Part shown: positions 1 through 9,425 of the stretch, piece after piece
How positions within the stretch are numbered: the first letter of the stretch is position 1
How the letters are laid out: every line of letters starts with the position of its first letter
Assembly: GCF_028640845.1 (NCBI RefSeq)
Contig: NC_080543.1
Location: 95,097,825 to 95,161,824 of the forward strand
Direction of reading: 5' to 3'
From: Ahaetulla prasina
Lineage: Eukaryota > Chordata > Lepidosauria > Squamata > Colubridae
DNA: 64,000 nucleotides
Made by a program: the position numbers and the translations under genes
Notes under the pieces: model-generated
Told to the model about the DNA's origin: nothing
Seen by the model: the letters and a program-made list of their open reading frames with translations, nothing else
Database searches by the model: none

Positions 1-23
1 ATATTTTTTATTATTTTTTGAGT

Positions 24-497
24 AGTATTACTAGTTGTCCAGGGCCTCATCTGGCCCATGGTCCATAGGTTCTACATGCCTGTTATAGGGTTTTTGGGTA
101 ACAACGTAAGCATGCATATCTGTATTTACTTATAAATATTATAGAAGTTATTTGTCAGAGCCATCTTAGAAGGGACTTCCAACTTCCTGGTTTAGCCTAA
201 GCATGGGTCTCCAAACTTGGCAACTTTAAGACTGGTGGATTAATTCAACTCCCAGAATTGAGGATTCCTGGGAGTTGACGTCCACCAGTCTTAAAGTTGC
301 CAAGTTTAGAGACCCGTGCTGTAGGCTAAACCAGGAAGTTGGAAGTCCCTTCTAAGATAGCCCTGGGAAATAACTTGTATAATATTTATAAGTAAATATA
401 AATATGAATGCATACATTGTTACCAAAAAAACTCTATAACAGGCATGTACAACCTGTGGACCATGGGCCACATGAGGCCCTGGACAAGTACTAATAC
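24..497. repeat. Near-perfect palindrome of about 470 bp
   Basis: The sequence from about 24 to 255 is repeated as its reverse complement from about 262 to 497, at roughly 90% identity by eye with small indels. Both arms carry the same blocks in mirrored order: a CCAGGGCCTCAT block, a CCTGTTATAG block, a TTTACTTATAAATATTATA block, a CTTCCAACTTCCTGGTTTAG block, and at the centre the two halves of a hAT-type MITE (GGCAACTTTAAGACTGGTGG and its complement). No coding capacity is seen. Either an inverted duplication at the MITE or a long-terminal-inverted-repeat element would explain it. Confidence 0.85.
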
Positions 498-514
498 GGC
501 CCCGATGAAATAGT

Positions 515-600
515 GACTAGGTGAGGAATTCTGGAACTTGAAGTCCACAAGTCTTAAAATTGCCAAATTTGGAAACCCTTGGCCTACAGCCTTGGAATGT
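515..600. mobile_element. Half of a hAT-type MITE (degenerate)
   Basis: The blocks GGAATTCTGGAACTTGAAGT and CCACAAGTCTTAAAATTGCC match the right half of the MITE family seen intact at 51658 and 62267. The left half and terminal CAGGGG are not visible, so this is a truncated copy. Confidence 0.55.
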
Positions 601-1085
601 TCAAGTGGACCTTCAAGCAAGGGTTATCACAGCCACATTCTTATAATGTTTGAGATCATCAGCTAAAACAAGATACAGGTACAATCAATTCCATGCTGCC
701 ACCTGCTGAAATGCCCATAAATATATATACTCATAAATATTGCAGTTATCAATGTAGAATCGCCATGCAGAAGGGGAAACATGTTGATGTAACAGACTCA
801 GTTGTTTGATAAGTTATGCCTTGGCTTCCTTCTGATATACTTGTTTACAGCTCTGTAAAACGGCTGACAAACCATGTTATTCTCGCTTGGCAGGACTAAG
901 GCTACATTACACTCATGTACTATGAGAACAAGGCAAAGGAGATTCAAACTCATCATTTATTTAGTTGTCAATGACAATTTGCCAGCTCTTTAGGCAGTAA
1001 AGCTTTTTAAATCCATTTGGCTCTAGTCTCTGTGGTGGCTGCATTTGCTGAGGGTATTATTTTCCCTAATATCCTTTGATATTTT

Positions 1086-1625
1086 TTAGAATAGAATAGA
1101 ATAGAATTTTATTGGCCAAGTGTGATTGGACACACAAGGAATTTGTCTTGGTGCATATGCTCTCAGTGTACATAAAAGAAAAGATACGTTCATCAAGGTA
1201 CAACATTTACAACACAATTGATGATCAATATATCAATATAAATCATAAGGATTGCCAGCAACAAGTTATAGTCATACAGTCATAAGTAGAAAGAGATTGG
1301 TGATGGGAACTATGAAACGATTAATAGTAGTGCAGATTCAGTAAATAGTGTGATAGTGTTGAGGGAATTATTTGTTTAGCAGAGTGATGGCCTTCGGGAA
1401 AAAACTGTTCTTGTGTCTAGTTGTTCTGTTGTGCAGTGCTCTATAGCGTCGTTTTGAGGGTAGGAGTTGAAACAGTTTATGTCCAGGATGCGAGGGATCT
1501 GCAAATATTTTCACGGCCCTCTTCTTGATTCGTGCAGTATACAGGTCCTCAATGGAAGGCAAGTTGGTAGCAATTATTTTTTCTGCAGTTCTAATTATCC
1601 TCTGAAGTCTGTGTTTTTCTTGTTG
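1086..1625 (-). mobile_element. CR1-L3 type LINE, 3' end with AATAG tail
   Basis: Read on the minus strand, this is the 3' end of a non-LTR retrotransposon: the last ~65 codons of the reverse-transcriptase ORF (1368-1562), then about 270 bp of 3' UTR and a (TTCTA)n tail, seen on the plus strand as AGAATAGAATAGAATAGAA at 1088. It is closely similar to the opposed copy at 2346-2836 and to 52839-53093. Pentamer tails of this kind are known for the snake CR1-L3 lineage; the family name is by recognition, not search. It is 5' truncated, as is usual for LINEs. Confidence 0.8.
1368..1562 (-). pseudogene. C-terminal remnant of CR1-L3 reverse transcriptase
   Basis: The frame reads LPSIEDLYTARIKKRAVKIF, then DPSHPGHKLFQLLPSKRRYR, and ends SFFPKAITLLNK before a stop. 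This is the conserved C-terminal tail of CR1/L2/L3 LINE polyproteins, downstream of the catalytic reverse-transcriptase motifs. Neither the endonuclease nor the reverse-transcriptase core is present, so the fragment cannot function. The same 64 residues recur at 2359-2553 with two or three substitutions. The ATG is not a real start, only the first Met in a truncated frame. Confidence 0.8.
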
Positions 1626-1704
1626 GGTTGCAGATATCTGTATTTATGCAGGTATCTGTATTGTAGTAACATGAAATCTCATGTAAGGCTTCAAAAGAGA
1701 AGTA

Positions 1705-2096
1705 TAGATAGTCCTCGACTTACAACAACTCATTTAATCACAGCTCAAAGATACAGTGGCACTGAAAAATGTGACATGATAGGTTTTTACATTTATGACC
1801 TTTGCAGCATCCCCATGATTATGTGATCAAAATTCAGATGCTTGGCAACTGGTTCGTATTTATGACTGTTGCTGTGTCCCAAGGTCATGTGATCACCTTT
1901 TGTGACCTTCTGATACGCAAAGTCAATGGGGAAGCCAGATTCACTTTAAAAAACAGGTTACTAACATCAAGTGAGGTGATTTACTTAACAACTTGGCAAG
2001 TAAGATTGTAAAATGGGGCAAAACTCACTTAACAAATGTCTCACTTAACAACAGAAAGTTTGGGCTCAGTTGTGGTCATTAGCCAACGACTACCTG
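1705..2096. mobile_element. Non-autonomous DNA transposon, family A copy 1
   Basis: A ~390 bp element with inverted ends: TAGTCCTCGACTTACAAC at the left and GACTACCTG at the right (complement CAGGTAGTC). The interior holds blocks such as GTGATCAAAATTCAGATGCT, GGTCATGTGATCACCTTTTG and CAATGGGGAAGCCAGATTCA, shared with the copy at 46311-46696. There is no transposase. I read it as a hAT-like MITE from its CAG...CTG-type ends, but found no clear 8-bp target duplication, so the superfamily is uncertain. Confidence 0.7.
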
Positions 2097-2345
2097 TAAC
2101 AGGTAAGAGCAATTCAGTTTGATTTGGAGGAGGAATCTAAATCTCTAAATAGTCAACTATCCATTTATATGTTTTAGTAAAGTAGGTGGAGCTATGTCTC
2201 ATTTTATCTCTGCATCTTCAGATGTTGTTGGACTGCAACTTTTATCAGTGTTAAGCAGTATGAATAATAATTATAAATTATCAGAAACATTGTTTAGCAA
2301 TATCTGGATTGGCACAAATGCTCTAACCTTGTCCTACAAACAAAC

Positions 2346-2836
2346 AATTGCTACCAACCTGCCTTCCATTGAGGACCTGTATACTGCACGAATCAAGAAG
2401 AGGGCCGTGAAAATATTTACAGATCCCTCACATCCAGGACATAAACTGTTTCAACTCCTACCATCAAAACGACGCTATAGAGCACTGCACACCAGAACAA
2501 CTAGACACAAGAACAGTTTTTTCCCAAAGGCCATCACTCTGCTAAACAAATAATTCCCTCAACACTGTCAAACTATTTACTAAATCTGCACTACTATTAA
2601 TCTTCTCATCGTTCCCATCACCAATCTCTTTCCACTTATGACTGTATGACTGTAACTTTGTTGCTGGCAATCCTTATGATTTATATTGATATATTGACCA
2701 TCATTTGTGTTGTAAATGTTGTACCTTGATGAAGGTATCTTTTCTTTTATGTACACTGAGAACATATGCACCAAGACAAATTCCTTGTGGGTCCAACCAC
2801 ACTTGGCCAATAAAAAATTCTATTCTATTCTATTCT
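2346..2836 (+). mobile_element. CR1-L3 type LINE, 3' end with TTCTA tail
   Basis: Same family as 1086-1625 but in the opposite orientation, so the two copies face each other about 700 bp apart. It contains the ORF end, a 3' UTR of about 270 bp (GTGTTGTAAATGTTGTACCT and CTTGGCCAATAAAAAATTCT blocks) and a TTCTA pentamer tail at 2818-2836. It is 5' truncated just inside the last part of the ORF. Confidence 0.8.
2359..2553 (+). pseudogene. C-terminal remnant of CR1-L3 reverse transcriptase
   Basis: This frame encodes the same C-terminal LINE segment as the minus-strand copy at 1368-1562 (LPSIEDLYTARIKKRAVKIF, ending ITLLNK). The open frame can be extended upstream to 2194, but residues before LPSIED have no counterpart in the sister copy, so I place the homologous part from 2359. 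No catalytic motif remains. Confidence 0.8.
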
Positions 2837-2991
2837 ATACTGCCCTTTCAACCCAAGTATGATATGGCAAAATTGAGAATTTTCTTTCTCCCATATTTTT
2901 GTTTTAACAAACCTGCTCCCAGAATCAAGCAAAATAAGACACTTCCACTAATTTCAGCATAATTCTATTTCAAGGCAATGGGATTTAAATA

Positions 2992-3317
2992 CCCATGTTT
3001 CCCCGAAAATAAGACCCTGTCTTATAGTTTTTGAACCCTGAAATAAGTGCTTGGCCTTATTTTCAGGGATGTCTTACTATTTTGGGGTGCATGGAGCAAG
3101 GTGGGGCTCCTCTTGCTGTCTTACCTGATTTCCAGCTCTGTCTCCCTAACCCTAACCAGAAGAAATGGCGGGGACCAGCTGTGCATGAGGTTAAATATTT
3201 TGGGGGGGGCTTATTTTTGGGGAGGACTTATTTTCAGGGGAGCTTATTTTAGCACATGCACTCAAAAGCCTGATTTGGTTTATTATCATGGGATGTCTTA
3301 TTTTAGGCGAAACAGGG
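2992..3317. mobile_element. Tc1/mariner-type MITE with TA target duplication
   Basis: The 326 bp element is flanked by TA (2990-2991 and 3318-3319). Its left end CCCATGTTTCCCCGAAAATA and right end TATTTTAGGCGAAACAGGG are inverted repeats with a few mismatches. TA duplication with such ends is the hallmark of Tc1/mariner elements. Inside are subterminal repeats of the CTTATTTTCAGGG type. The two open frames crossing it show no DDE transposase motif and are chance frames. Confidence 0.8.
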
Positions 3318-3699
3318 TAGGCAATTCTATTCAGGTCTACTAATAAGAATTTTCTACCAAGTCTAGTGGAATTTCCTACTAGGTAAATAATATGATTGCA
3401 TGTTAAGACACTTAGCCTTAGCAGGATTGTGCACAAGTATATTTGTTTGTCTCAAATACTGGTTACTATGTCTAGCAAAGAAAACTAGTTTTTCCAAGGA
3501 GTGCCACGTATATTTCCTTCGATGTTTTCATGCCCAGTGATCTGTGCTTATATTTTTTTTAACAATACATTGAAATGACAACCAAGTTGTAATTACTGGC
3601 TGACTCCATTAAAGCAATGTGGTTAGTGTGTTTTACTGTTTAGCATGTTTATGAGCCTAGTCAAAAGCACAGCTTATGTCAGTGGTTCTCAACCTGTGG

Positions 3700-3950
3700 T
3701 CTAGGGTGTCAAGTTAAATCAAATGAAATGTCTGTCTTCAGGTCAGTCTTGATTCCTGGTGACTGCCTGGATAAGTCCCTGCAGTTTTCTTGGCAAGAAC
3801 TTTGGAAGTGGTTTGCCATGACTAGGCTCCCGTAGCTGAGAGAAAATGACTGGTCCAAAGTCACTCAGATGGATTCATGCTTAAGGTAGGACTAGAACTC
3901 AGAATCTCTCAGTTTCTAGTTTGGTGCCTTTATCCAGTAGGTACCTCATT
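3700..3950 (-). mobile_element. tRNA-derived SINE (GCC-AGT-type family), minus strand
   Basis: Read on the minus strand this resembles the SINE at 61028: a promoter-like head (complement of TTGGTGCCTTTATCCAGTAG), a middle block (complement of GACTGGTCCAAAGTCACTCA) and a 3' part with CAAGAACTTTGGAAGTGGTT in complement. It is diverged. Just upstream, CAGTGGTTCTCAACCTGTGG at 3682 is the typical end of an unrelated hAT MITE. Confidence 0.6.
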
Positions 3951-4463
3951 TTTTTAAAAAAAAAATCTGCCCTTGAGTTTTGCAAAGGGGGGATGTCATT
4001 TAGGAGCAGTTTGGACTAGTGGGTATATAATTTTAGGAAGCTGGTTTTTCTCTTGATTTGTTTTGCTGTCTTTCATAGCTGTTGATAGTTGTGTGGACTT
4101 TGCAGGATCTTTCTTAAGATCAAGTTCTGTCTCTCTTGCCTTCACACTATTCTTTTATCACTGTCATCACCACCCCACAGTTGAAACATATCATTTGTCA
4201 ATGCACCTGAAGCTTCCTTGACTACACTGCTAAATATTGTATCATCCAGGAGATTGCCAAAAATCAGTGCCAAGGTAAGGTAAGATTTTAAGTCTTAACA
4301 TAGGCTTAGCACTATTTATATGAAAAAGAAGATTCTATCTCTCTGCCCTTCTCTAAACGGAAAAACCAAACCATCCCATCTATTTTGCATTATCATTCAG
4401 GCCACTGCAATCAGTATCTACCCTCCCTAATCAACTTGTCTTGCTATCAAAAGCTGACTCTCT
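3951..4463. other. No gene recognised
   Basis: I see only A/T-rich anonymous sequence here, with short A and T runs near 3953-3968. No open frame resembles a known family. Confidence 0.5.
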
Positions 4464-4690
4464 TTATTCTATAATAGAATGACAGAGTTAGAAGGAACCT
4501 TGGAGGTCTTCTAGTCCAACCCCTTGCTCAGGCAGGAAGTCCTATATTATATCAGACACATGGATGTCCAACCTCTTCTAAAAAATTTATACTATTGGAG
4601 CATTCAATACTTCTAGAGGCAAGTTGTTCCACTGATTAACTCCATTCTCTTAAAATATTGGTATAATTATCCCCCTTTCTTTGTATTTGT
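4464..4690 (-). mobile_element. CR1 LINE 3' end, minus strand
   Basis: The plus strand shows the complement of a CR1 3' end: GAATGACAGAGTTAGAAGGA, CTTGGAGGTCTTCTAGTCCA, then CCCCTTGCTCAGGCAGGAAG. These blocks recur at 6942, 14640 and 45710, and in the sense orientation at 9290, 14310 and 21545. It is a short 5'-truncated copy without a recognisable reading frame. Confidence 0.75.
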
Positions 4691-4702
4691 TATAATCTAC
4701 TG

Positions 4703-4889
4703 CAGTGCCTGCTAACCTTTTGCGCACTCAGGGACTGTTCCATGAAGAGAGATTTTTCCACGGACTGGAGGATGCATAGTTTAGCATGCTGCCTGCATGC
4801 CACAGATGGGTTTCACTGGTTTTTGCACCCCAGTTTCTGGCATGCCATGAACAGCTGCCAGTCCATAGACTAGGAGTTGGGGATCCCTA
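4703..4889. mobile_element. hAT-type MITE, diverged
   Basis: The left end CAGTGCCTGCTAACCTTTTG and right end AGGAGTTGGGGATCCCTA are imperfect inverted repeats of the kind seen in Charlie-like hAT MITEs. The flanks ATCTACTG (4695-4702) and ACCTACTG (4890-4897) match at 7 of 8 positions, fitting a hAT 8-bp target duplication. It lies directly beside the CR1 fragment. Confidence 0.6.
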
Positions 4890-4897
4890 ACCTACTG

Positions 4898-5603
4898 TAT
4901 GTCAATTATTATACTATATGCCTCATCTTTCTTTATTATGTATTTTCAATTGGTTTCTTTTCTTAAAATTGAGAACATACCTTCCTTTGTTAATGGTCTG
5001 TAACTTCAATAGAAAGAATATGGACATTTTAGAGATGGACTGACCTTGTTCATTTAGGAAAATTAATTCTCAGATAGCTAGACCATGCTTTTTTCCTATT
5101 ATATGTCCATTCCCTTGAGATACTGCATTAATGGAACAAATAAGTAATTCCTTCCTTGCTCTTTTGACATTTCTTGCAGTTCACCAGAGTGGATCAATTC
5201 TTTGTGTAATCTGGAGAATTCTGCACTGGTCTATCTAGTAAAAAGCAATCTTCTTGATCAAAGCTAGGAATAATGCCCAAGCTTTGGGGTTTTTTGTTTA
5301 TTGTAGTCAATCCAGCCTCACCCACATATTCAATACCTCATGCCGGCACAACCCTGCAAAAAGTTAGTTCTTCCAATTTCTTCTTATCAATTTCTTCTGT
5401 AGTTTAAGCATACTTAATTGTCTAAAAATCATGTTGCAATCGTGCTGCAACTGCACATATGGTTTTGAGCTCTATTTGGTACAGAACAACAGGAGAAGAG
5501 GTTGAGCTGTTCAGCATCTTCTTGACAATACCAAGATTTCCTCCAAATACCTTGTGTCTTATAAGGGATCTTTTAAACCCCCGCTCAGAAAATAACTGCT
5601 TGA
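4898..5603. other. No gene recognised
   Basis: Anonymous A/T-rich sequence. No repeat family or conserved reading frame could be named. Confidence 0.45.
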
Positions 5604-5611
5604 ATGTAGAT

Positions 5612-5695
5612 CAGGGTTGTCCAATCTTGGCAACTGAGGAATTCTGAGAGTTGGAGTCCACAAGTCTTAAAAGGTGCCAAGGTTGGGCACCCCTG
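5612..5695. mobile_element. hAT MITE (84 bp) with 8-bp target duplication
   Basis: A short MITE beginning CAGGGTTGTCCAATCTTGGC and ending GTTGGGCACCCCTG, flanked by perfect direct repeats ATGTAGAT at 5604-5611 and 5696-5703. It belongs to the CAGGGGTCTCCAACC family (copies at 51658 and 62267) and is a deletion derivative with only one copy of the internal CTCCAACTCCCAGAATT block. Confidence 0.85.
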
Positions 5696-5802
5696 ATGTA
5701 GATGGATGCATTCAATTCAAAATTGATGCCTGAGTACATCACAAGCTGCTTCCTGTCACTTTCATATAAGAATGAAAAAAGCCATTGTTTTCTTCGTATT
5801 TG

Positions 5803-5905
5803 TTTAGTTTAGTTTAGTTTAGTTTATTTAGATTTTTATACCGCCCTTCTCCCGAAGGACTCAGGGCGGTGTACAGCCAGAGTAAAACAATAATATACAA
5901 AGTTA
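5803..5905 (-). mobile_element. L2 LINE extreme 3' end with GTTTA microsatellite
   Basis: GTTTA pentamers at 5803-5827 are followed by ATTTTTATACCGCCCTTCTC and CCGAAGGACTCAGGGCGGTG. That GC hairpin is the 3' end of the L2 copies at 26700 and 51000, here inverted. Only the tail survives. Confidence 0.75.
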
Positions 5906-6941
5906 ATTTGCTTCTGTCTATTGTGCACAAACCCATGTAATGGAACTACAATATATCCTGGATGTCACCTTTCCTTTGGAAGAGGAAGGTAGATTATCTG
6001 TGGGGAGAACGGGGAACCCATACAACAGTATTCCCAGATAGAGACTTTTTAAGAGGTTGAAAGATTCATGGGTTCATTTAAGCCTCCCCAACCCCATTTC
6101 TTATGTCAACTTATATTTTCTCCATTTTTTTATTCATTGAAGGTTTTTTTTTTCTTCAAACAGGACTGGAAGAAAGGAAGTCAACATTCTGAAATACTAT
6201 TTTAGACAAACCCCTTTTGTGGCCTTGAATGAAAGACATCAGCTCATTCTTGAACTTTTGTCCATTGTATCTGAAGCCTGGAGAGTGAAATTTTATTCTA
6301 ACACATGCATATATTTTACCTCCTCTATTGTAATCACTTTGATATTTTCAGAGTGTCTAAAGTTCAAAAAGAAGACAAAGATATTCTTGGCATGTATCAG
6401 AATAGAAATTCAACAAAGGAAGAGACACCTGTTTAGTAATCAGATGAAACAAAGGTGGAATTAAAAGCATTAACCCAAAATATAAGATCTGAGGAAATCC
6501 CAAGTCAAAATTTCTTTCAGAAACTTTAAAGATAACATATCAAAAGCTTCATCAACATCTAAACAAATAATGGCTGCTGCATTCTATGGGTAAAAGCAAG
6601 TGCATCAATCAAAAATCTAATATTATGAGAACCTTGACGGCCCCATATACAGTAAATCTTGCCTAGGCTGGATGCACAATAGTCAGAAAAACAAGCTGAG
6701 GGCCAAGGTAAAATCATGGCATCCATATTTATCAAGGAAATAGCCTGTAATTGGAATAAATTATTGATTGGGGATCCTTTATGTATTTTTAAAGTTATGT
6801 GGATTCAACTTTCCAATCTTAGTCACTATGTAACATAATTTGAACAAATGTTGTGATAGAAATTATGTACAGAATCTGAAAAATTTAACCACTTCAACAA
6901 CAAACTCAAATACCTATAGTTTTGATAAGTTCCCCTTTGTA
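5906..6941. other. No gene recognised
   Basis: Anonymous sequence. The 81-codon open frame at 6219-6464 has no recognisable motif and I treat it as chance. Confidence 0.45.
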
Positions 6942-8072
6942 AGAATAGAATAACAGAGCTGGAAGAGACCTTGGAGGTCTTCTAGTCCAACCCCCTGCTC
7001 AGGTAGGAAACCCTACACCATTTTAGACAAATGGTTGTCCAATCTCTTCTTAAAAACTTCCAGTGTAGGAGCATTCACAAGTTGTCCCACTAATTAATTG
7101 TTCTAACTATCAGAAAATTTATTCTTAGTTCTAGGTCCGTGATGGTGAACCTATGGCACGGGTGCCACAGATGGCACACGGAGCCATATTGGTGGGCACG
7201 CGAGTGTTGCCCTATCTCAGCTCCAGTGTGCATGTGCACGCTGGCCATCTGATTTTCAGGCCTTTCAGGCCTACCGTAAGTCAGGAAACAGGCTGTTTCC
7301 GGCCTCCAGAGGGCCTCTGGGGGGTGCGGAAGGCTGTTTTTGCCCTCCCCAGGGTCCTAGAAAGGCTTTGGAGCCGGGGGGAGGGCAAAAAACGGATCTA
7401 CCGGGCCCACCGTACCACTGCATGCCAAAAGCGGGGGCCGTGTAAGGGGGTTGCGCGCACATACATGGGCGCACGGGGCGCATTGAATTATGGGTGTGGG
7501 TACATGTGAGCACAACCCCTCCATGCTCCCCCCACTTTTGGCACGCAACGGCAAAAAGGTTAGCCATCATTGTTCTAGGTTGTTTCTCTCCTTGATTAAT
7601 TTCCATCCATTGCTATTTGTCCTGCATCCAGATGCTTTGGAGAATAGCTTGACTCCCTCTTCTTTGTGGCTACCCTGAAATATTATAACATTGCTATCAT
7701 GTCACCCCTAGTCTTTTTTTTCCTTAAACTAGATATACCCACTTCCAGCAACTTTTCCTTATATGCTTTAGCCTAATCATCTTTGTTGTTCTTCTCTGCA
7801 CTCTTTTTAGCATCTCTCAATGTCTTTTTACATCATGATGACCAAAACTGAATGCAGTATTCCAAGTGTGGTCTTAGCAAGGCATTATAAAGTAGTATTA
7901 ATATTTCAATACATGGTATTGATTCTATCCATCTGTTAATGCAGCCTAAAACTGTATTGACTTTTTTGGCAGCTGTAGCACAAGGCTGGCTAATATTTAA
8001 CTGATTTTACACTAGGTTTCCAAGATCCCTCTCACTGTTACTATGATTGAGCCAGGTACCACCTACATTGTA
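6942..8072 (-). mobile_element. CR1 LINE, minus strand, interrupted copy (main part)
   Basis: Read in complement this is a long CR1 3' part. It starts at the 3' end near 6942 (AGAATAACAGAGCTGGAAGA), runs through the C-terminal coding region and reaches the region complementary to TGGTCTTAGCAAGGCATTAT and GCAGCTGTAGCACAAGGCTG. It is split twice: by a hAT element at 7137-7572 and by a plus-strand CR1 at 8073-9337, after which its sequence resumes with CCTGTGCATTTGGTTTTTCT at 9346. Reading frames are destroyed by substitutions and indels, so it is the oldest layer of this nest. Confidence 0.8.
7137..7572. mobile_element. hAT element with 8-bp target duplication, nested in CR1
   Basis: A 436 bp element flanked by perfect TTCTAGGT repeats (7129-7136 and 7573-7580). 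The ends are inverted: CCGTGATGGTGAACCTATGG and, in complement of the right end, CAATGATGGCTAACCTTTTT. A GGCAC block follows each end. The interior is GC-rich with several CpGs and no transposase; the overlapping open frames on both strands are low-complexity chance frames. It lies inside a minus-strand CR1 whose sequence continues on both sides. Confidence 0.85.
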
Positions 8073-9337
8073 ACCAAATGTAGCCAAATATAACCAAAAG
8101 CCAACATGGGTTTGTCAAAAACAGATCATGCCAGACTAATCTTATCGCATTCTTTGACAAAATGACAAAATTAATAGACCAGAGGAATGCTGTCGATATA
8201 ATTTACTTGGACTTCAGTAAAACATTTGATAAAGTAGACCATAACCTATTACTAGATAAAGTAGAAAAATGTGGGTTAGACAGCACCACCTCCAGATGGA
8301 TTCGTAACTGGCTGACCAACCGCACTCAATGTGTAGTCCTTAATGGAATTACATCCACATGGAGGGAAGTATGCAGTGGACTACCCCAAGGCTCTGTTTT
8401 AGGCCCAGTACTCTTCAACATCTTCATCAATGACTTGGATGAGGGGATAGATGGGGAACTCATTAAATTTGCAGATGACACCAAGCTGGCAGGAATAGCC
8501 AACACTCCAGAAGATAGGCTCAAGTTACAGAAAGATCTTGACAGACTTGAACATTGGGCGCTATCTAACAAAATGAAATTCAACAGTGAAAATAGTAAAG
8601 TTCTACTTTTAGGCAAAAAAACCAAAATGCACAGGTACCATATATGTGGTACCTTGCTCAATAGTAGTAACTGTGAGAGGGATCTTGGAGTCCTAGTGGA
8701 CAACCATTTAGATATGAGCCAGCAGTGTGCAGCAGTTGCCAAAAAAGCCAACACAGTTCTGGGCTGTATAAACAGAGGGATAGAATCAAGATCACATGAA
8801 GTGTTAATACCACTCTATAATGCCTTGGTACGGCCACACTTGGAATATTGCATTCAGTTTTGGTCACGATGTAAAAAGATGCTGAGACCTAGAAAGAGTG
8901 CAGAAAAGAGCAACAAAGATTATTAGAGGACTGGAGGCTAAAACATATGAAGAACGGTTGCAGGAACTGGGTATGTCTAGTTTAATAAAAAGAAGGACTA
9001 GGGGAGACATGATAGCAGTGTTCCAATATCTCAGGGGTTGCTACAAAAAGAGGGAGTCGGGCTGTTCTCCAAAGCACCTGAGGGTAGAACAAGAAGCAAT
9101 GGGTGGAAACTGATCAAGGAAAGAAGCAACTTAGAACTAAGGAGAAATTTCCTGACAGTTAGAACAATTAATAAGTGGAACGACTTGCCTGCAGAAGTTG
9201 TGAATGCGCCAACACTGGAAATTTTTAAGAAAATGTTGGATAACCATCTGTCTGAGATGGTGTAGGGTTTTCTGCCTGGGCAGTGGGTGGACTAGAAGGC
9301 CTCCAAGGTCCCTTCCAACTCTGTTGTTATTATTATT
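8073..9337 (+). mobile_element. CR1 LINE, 5'-truncated, inserted in another CR1
   Basis: A 1.26 kb CR1 copy covering the reverse-transcriptase core to the 3' end (CTAGAAGGCCTCCAAGGTCC and CCTTCCAACTCTGTTG), ending in a short TTA tail. Flanks ACATTGTA (8065-8072) and ACATTATA (9338-9345) match 7 of 8 bases and probably represent a target duplication. The interrupted host is the minus-strand CR1 to either side. Confidence 0.9.
8162..9265 (+). pseudogene. CR1 reverse transcriptase, frameshifted remnant
   Basis: In life this protein copies the LINE RNA into DNA at the nicked target. The first frame (8162-8926, 254 aa) holds the catalytic palm: YLDFSKTFDKVDH at residues 15-27, LPQGSVLGPVLFN at 74-86 and KFADDTKLAG at 102-111, where FADD replaces the commoner YADD, as is normal in CR1. 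Near residue 235 (FWSRCKK) the frame shifts into 8898-9113 ([27 protein letters not shown]), and again near 9040-9100 into 9038-9265, ending IFKKMLDNHLSEMV. The endonuclease and N-terminal half are missing by 5' truncation. The apparent start Met is internal. Two frameshifts make it non-functional. Confidence 0.9.
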
Positions 9338-9425
9338 ACATTATACCTGTGCATTTGGTTTTTCTTGCCTAAATGTAGAACCTTACTTTTTTTCACCATA
9401 TGTTAATTGTCTTCATACATAGGTT
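9338..9425 (-). mobile_element. Minus-strand CR1, continuation after the nested insertion
   Basis: CCTGTGCATTTGGTTTTTCT and AATGTAGAACCTTACTTTTT continue the minus-strand CR1 broken at 8072. Together the two parts show that the plus-strand CR1 landed within it. Confidence 0.75.

Noticed and set aside
7153..7678. Overlapping Pro/Gly-rich open frames on both strands
   Set aside because: They are produced by the GC-rich interior of the hAT element at 7137-7572.
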